Shown: positions 61,308 to 64,000 of the stretch, piece after piece
Position numbering within the stretch: the stretch's first letter is position 1
Layout of the letters: each line of letters begins with the position of its first letter
Origin: Streptomyces ochraceiscleroticus
Lineage (GTDB): Bacteria > Actinomycetota > Actinomycetes > Streptomycetales > Streptomycetaceae
Assembly: GCF_000720485.1 (NCBI RefSeq)
Contig: NZ_JOAX01000017.1
Span: 1 to 64,000 of the forward strand
DNA: 64,000 bases
Direction of reading: 5' to 3'
The notes under the pieces: model-generated
Database searches by the model: none
Told to the model about the DNA's origin: nothing
Seen by the model: the letters and a program-made list of their open reading frames with translations, nothing else
Position numbers and translations under genes: made by a program

Positions 61308-62195
61308 ATGACGACCGCCAGGATCGCGTCGACCACCCGCACCGCTCCGACCGCCACGGCCTCCTCCCTCCTCGTCTCTCCCGACGGCCGGCCGCCGTTC
61401 ACCGTCGCGTACGAGCGCAAGGGCGCCGGCGAGCCGGTCGTACTGCTGCACGGCATCGGCCACCATTACCAGGCGTGGGAGCCGGTGTTCAGCGTCCTGG
61501 CCGCGTCGCACGACGTGATCGCGCTGGACCTGCCGGGCTTCGGCGCCTCCCCCGCCCTGCCCGACGGCGTGGAGTACGACCTGGCGTCGGTGGTCCCGCT
61601 GCTGACGGACACCTTCGCGGCGCTGGGTGTCGAGCGGCCGCACGTGGTGGGCAACTCGCTCGGCGGACTGCTGGCGCTGACACTCGGCCTCACGGGGGCT
61701 GTGCGGTCGGTGACGGCGCTGTCGCCGGCCGGCTTCTGGACGGAGGCCGAACGCCGGTACGCCTTCAGCGTCCTGACGGGCATGCGGGCCGGGGCGCGGG
61801 CCCTGCCGCCGCAGGTGGTCGAGGTGCTGGCCCGCACGGCGGCCGGCCGCGCGGCGCTGACCGGTTCGATCTACGCGCGCCCCTGGCGCCGTTCACCGGC
61901 CGCCGTGGCCGCCGAGACCCGCGCGCTCCGGGAGGCGCCCGGCTTCGCCGCCACGCTCGCCGCGGGGCGCGGCCCCGGAGTGCTGTTCCGCCACGACATA
62001 CCGGATGTTCCCGTGACCATCGGCTGGGGCACCCGCGACCGGCTGCTCCTGCCCCGCCAGGGCGTACGGGCCAAGCGCGTGATCCCGGGCGCCCGCCTCG
62101 TCCGCCTCCCCGGCTGCGGCCACGTCCCCATGAACGACGACCCGGCCCTGGTCGCCAGGGTCATCCTCGACACGGTGATGCCGACCGGGGTGTGA
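61308..62195 (+). CDS. Alpha/beta-hydrolase
   Basis: 295-residue alpha/beta-fold hydrolase. The oxyanion region is VVLLHGIGHHYQAWEPVF, followed by DLPGFGASPA. The nucleophile elbow is VVGNSLGGLLAL with the catalytic Ser. The acid is probably the Asp in GWGTRDRLLLP, and the His is in LPGCGHVPMNDDP. ATG 61308 has GAAGGAG 5 nt upstream; the earlier frame is not protein-like. Substrate unknown; the closest pattern is that of small ester or lactone hydrolases. It diverges from the sigJ-like gene, which may control it. Confidence 0.92.
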   Translation: MTTARIASTTRTAPTATASSLLVSPDGRPPFTVAYERKGAGEPVVLLHGIGHHYQAWEPVFSVLAASHDVIALDLPGFGASPALPDGVEYDLASVVPLLTDTFAALGVERPHVVGNSLGGLLALTLGLTGAVRSVTALSPAGFWTEAERRYAFSVLTGMRAGARALPPQVVEVLARTAAGRAALTGSIYARPWRRSPAAVAAETRALREAPGFAATLAAGRGPGVLFRHDIPDVPVTIGWGTRDRLLLPRQGVRAKRVIPGARLVRLPGCGHVPMNDDPALVARVILDTVMPTGV

Positions 62196-62280
62196 CCCGT
62201 AGCGCCGACCTCCTGGCCATCGCCCCGTCCACTTGCGACCATGGGCCGGTTCCGGGCTTCCGTGCCGTTGTCGGCCGGCT

Positions 62281-62302
62281 GTTCACTGTGCGTTCGGTTT
62301 CG
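62281..62302 (+). promoter_or_regulatory. Candidate PHO box before phoD
   Basis: Two adjacent 11-bp units GTTCACTGTGC and GTTCGGTTTCG, whose first seven bases resemble the PhoP direct-repeat consensus GTTCACC. They end 61 bp before the phoD start. Consistent with induction by phosphate starvation. Confidence 0.5.
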
Positions 62303-62363
62303 GGGCACCGGGCACCGGTACGAACGGGACCGTACGCAGAGCGATCGAGCAACGGAGGATCAC

Positions 62364-63947
62364 ATGGCGCAGGGAGCGGCAGGAGGCGGCAGAGCCTTCG
62401 GGCGGCGTTCGGTGCTGCACGGAGCGGCGGCCGCGTCCGCGGCGCTCGCGCTGCCAGCGATCGGCGGCGCGGCCCCCGCCCAGGCGCGCACCGGCCGGCC
62501 GAGCGCCGACTGGGGCGTGCAGGTGGGTGATGTGACGACCGGCTCGGGGCTGGTGTGGGTACGGTCGGACCGGCCCGCGCGGATGATCGTGGAGACCGCG
62601 GCGACCGAGTCGTTCCGCGACGCGCGCACCTGGCACGGGCCGGTGATCGGTGCGGACACGGACTTCACGGGGCTGACCTCGCTGCGCGGCCTGCCGCCCG
62701 GCGAGCAGATCCACTACCGGGTCACGCTCGTCGATCCCCACGATCCTCGGCGCACCGGTGAGCCGGTGACCGGGACGTTCCGTACGGCGCCGGTGAAGCG
62801 CGGCGAGGGGGTGCGGTTCCACTGGTCGGGGGACCTCGCGGGGCAGGGGTGGGGCATCAACCCCGACCGCGGCGGTTACCGGATCTATGAGGAGATGCGC
62901 CGCCGGAACCCCGACTTCTTCCTGTGCAGCGGGGACAACATTTACGCCGACGGCCCGATCACGGCCAGCGTGAAGCTGCCCGACGGGCGGGTCTGGCGGA
63001 ACATCACGACCGAGGAGAAGTCCAAGGTCGCGGAGACGCTCGCGGAGTTCCGCGGCGCCTTCCGGTACAACCTCCTGGACGACAACCTGCGGCGGTTCAA
63101 CGCACAGGTGCCCACGATCACGCAGTGGGACGACCACGAGGTGCACAACAACTGGTACCCGGGGCAGATCCTGGACGACGACCGGTACACGGTGAAGGAC
63201 GCGGACGTGCTGTCCGCGCGCTCGCTGCGGGCGTTCAGCGAGTACTTCCCGATCCGCACGCTGCGCCCGGACGAGCAGGGGCGGGTGTACCGGGTCGTCC
63301 GCCACGGGCCGCTGCTGGACGTGTTCGTGCTGGACATGCGGACGTACCGGAACGCCAACTCCGACGGGCGGCAGACGGAGGACGCGCAGGGCATCCTGGG
63401 CGCCGAGCAGCTCCGGTGGCTCAAGCGGGAGCTGTCGCGGTCGCGCGCGGTGTGGAAGGTGATCGCGTCCGACATGCCGCTGGGGCTGGTCGTGCCGGAC
63501 GGCAAGACCCGCTTCGAGGCAGTGGCGCAGGGCGATCCGGGGCAGCCGCTGGGGCGGGAGCTGCAGCTCGCCGAGCTGCTGCGGCACATCAAGCACCGGC
63601 GGATCACGGGCACGGTGTGGGTGACGACGGACGTGCACTACACCTCGGCGCAGCACTACGATCCGTCGCGCGCGGCGTTCAAGGACTTCGAGCCGTTCTG
63701 GGAGTTCGTCTCCGGGCCGCTGAACGCGGGCGGGTTCCAGGCGCTGAAGCTGGACGGTACGTTCGGTCCCGAGCAGCGGTTCCTGAAGGCTCCGGACCGC
63801 GCGAACACCTCGCCGGCCGAGACGCCGCAGTACTTCGGCGAGATCGACATCGACGGCGGGAGCGGGGAGCTGACGGTGCGGCTGCGGCAGGACAGCGGCG
63901 AGGTGCTGTTCAGCCAGACCCTGCAACCGGGGCGAGTCGGACAGTAG
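62364..63947 (+). CDS. phoD: Secreted alkaline phosphatase/phosphodiesterase D
   Basis: 527-residue PhoD-family enzyme that releases phosphate from phosphate mono- and diesters outside the cell. Tat signal with RR at 14-15 (AFGRRSVLHG), cleaved after AQA near residue 41. A fibronectin-like N-domain (WGVQVGDVTTGSGLVWVRSDRPA, in part) precedes the metallophosphatase core: HWSGDLAG, FFLCSGDNIYADG with metal Asp, ITQWDDHEVHNNW, and VTTDVHYTSAQHY with His ligands. ATG 62364 has GGAGG 5 nt upstream. A PHO-box-like repeat lies about 60 bp before the start, so it probably belongs to the Pho regulon. It is monocistronic as far as the window shows. Confidence 0.95.
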   Translation: MAQGAAGGGRAFGRRSVLHGAAAASAALALPAIGGAAPAQARTGRPSADWGVQVGDVTTGSGLVWVRSDRPARMIVETAATESFRDARTWHGPVIGADTDFTGLTSLRGLPPGEQIHYRVTLVDPHDPRRTGEPVTGTFRTAPVKRGEGVRFHWSGDLAGQGWGINPDRGGYRIYEEMRRRNPDFFLCSGDNIYADGPITASVKLPDGRVWRNITTEEKSKVAETLAEFRGAFRYNLLDDNLRRFNAQVPTITQWDDHEVHNNWYPGQILDDDRYTVKDADVLSARSLRAFSEYFPIRTLRPDEQGRVYRVVRHGPLLDVFVLDMRTYRNANSDGRQTEDAQGILGAEQLRWLKRELSRSRAVWKVIASDMPLGLVVPDGKTRFEAVAQGDPGQPLGRELQLAELLRHIKHRRITGTVWVTTDVHYTSAQHYDPSRAAFKDFEPFWEFVSGPLNAGGFQALKLDGTFGPEQRFLKAPDRANTSPAETPQYFGEIDIDGGSGELTVRLRQDSGEVLFSQTLQPGRVGQ

Positions 63948-64000
63948 CGGCGTTTGGTTCGAAGGCGCCGGTAGGGGCAATTGCGCCCTTTACCTGGCGG

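Noticed and set aside
63955..63968. GGTTCGAAG near the window end as a tRNA T-loop
   Set aside because: No acceptor or anticodon stem can be found around it.

Overview
The window is high-GC actinobacterial DNA and almost certainly comes from a Streptomyces chromosome. Third codon positions are nearly all G or C, genes often start with GTG and overlap by ATGA or GTGA, there are F420-type luciferase-like enzymes and Tat signals, and the long HAMP-repeat hybrid kinase is of a streptomycete kind. About 55 genes are supported. I see no rRNA, tRNA, insertion sequence, prophage or CRISPR array.

Layout. 1-2.5 kb: the end of a biotin operon (bioB 3' part, bioA, bioD), closed by a strong two-way hairpin. 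2.5-5.7 kb: an MFS transporter, a small methyltransferase, and a gene-poor stretch with several AAGTGCA dyads and one doubtful 87-aa ORF. 5.7-13.7 kb: a catabolic island with two LysR regulators, an NCS1 permease and a coupled operon of flavin reductase, HpaB-type monooxygenase, RidA, DUF1028 protein and M20 amidohydrolase. A 20-bp site repeated in two promoters ties it together. 13.7-21.6 kb: a TetR regulator facing a second NCS1 permease, an aldehyde dehydrogenase, an M20 deacylase, a class III aminotransferase and an APC permease. 21.7-25.7 kb: a phosphonate cassette of phosphonoacetate hydrolase, an OPA-type MFS carrier and an FAD amine oxidoreductase. 25.7-28.8 kb: a long-form GAPDH, preceded by a TTA-containing leader ORF, and an aldehyde dehydrogenase.

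29-32.9 kb: a luciferase-like oxidoreductase, a CYP199-type P450 with its own FMN/2Fe-2S reductase, and an IclR regulator, resembling para-alkoxybenzoate O-demethylase systems. 32.9-39.7 kb: an RsbW/GAF/SpoIIE phosphatase diverging from a 1421-aa HAMP-repeat hybrid kinase and a response regulator, arranged like the osaC/osaAB osmoadaptation locus. 40.2-43.2 kb: a secreted BNR_4 protein, L-rhamnose mutarotase and a secreted GH43 arabinanase, which together suggest plant arabinogalactan or gum breakdown.

44.3-47.7 kb: two coupled CNNM/CorC-type transporters behind a long structured leader, and an SGNH hydrolase. 47.8-53.1 kb: a sugar-alcohol ABC importer lacking an ATPase gene, a polyol dehydrogenase and a DeoR regulator. 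53.2-57 kb: purB (apparently leaderless), mug, a hypothetical gene and a ROK regulator. 57-64 kb: a membrane NACHT protein, a GntR regulator with a DasR-like palindrome on its own promoter, an ECF41-type sigma factor, an alpha/beta hydrolase and a Tat-exported PhoD phosphatase with a PHO-box-like repeat upstream.

Most of the window is therefore nutrient acquisition (N-heterocycle or amine, phosphonate, aromatic ether, plant polysaccharide, polyol, phosphate). Each module has its own local regulator. Functional calls rest on motifs, gene order and memory of families; no database search was run.
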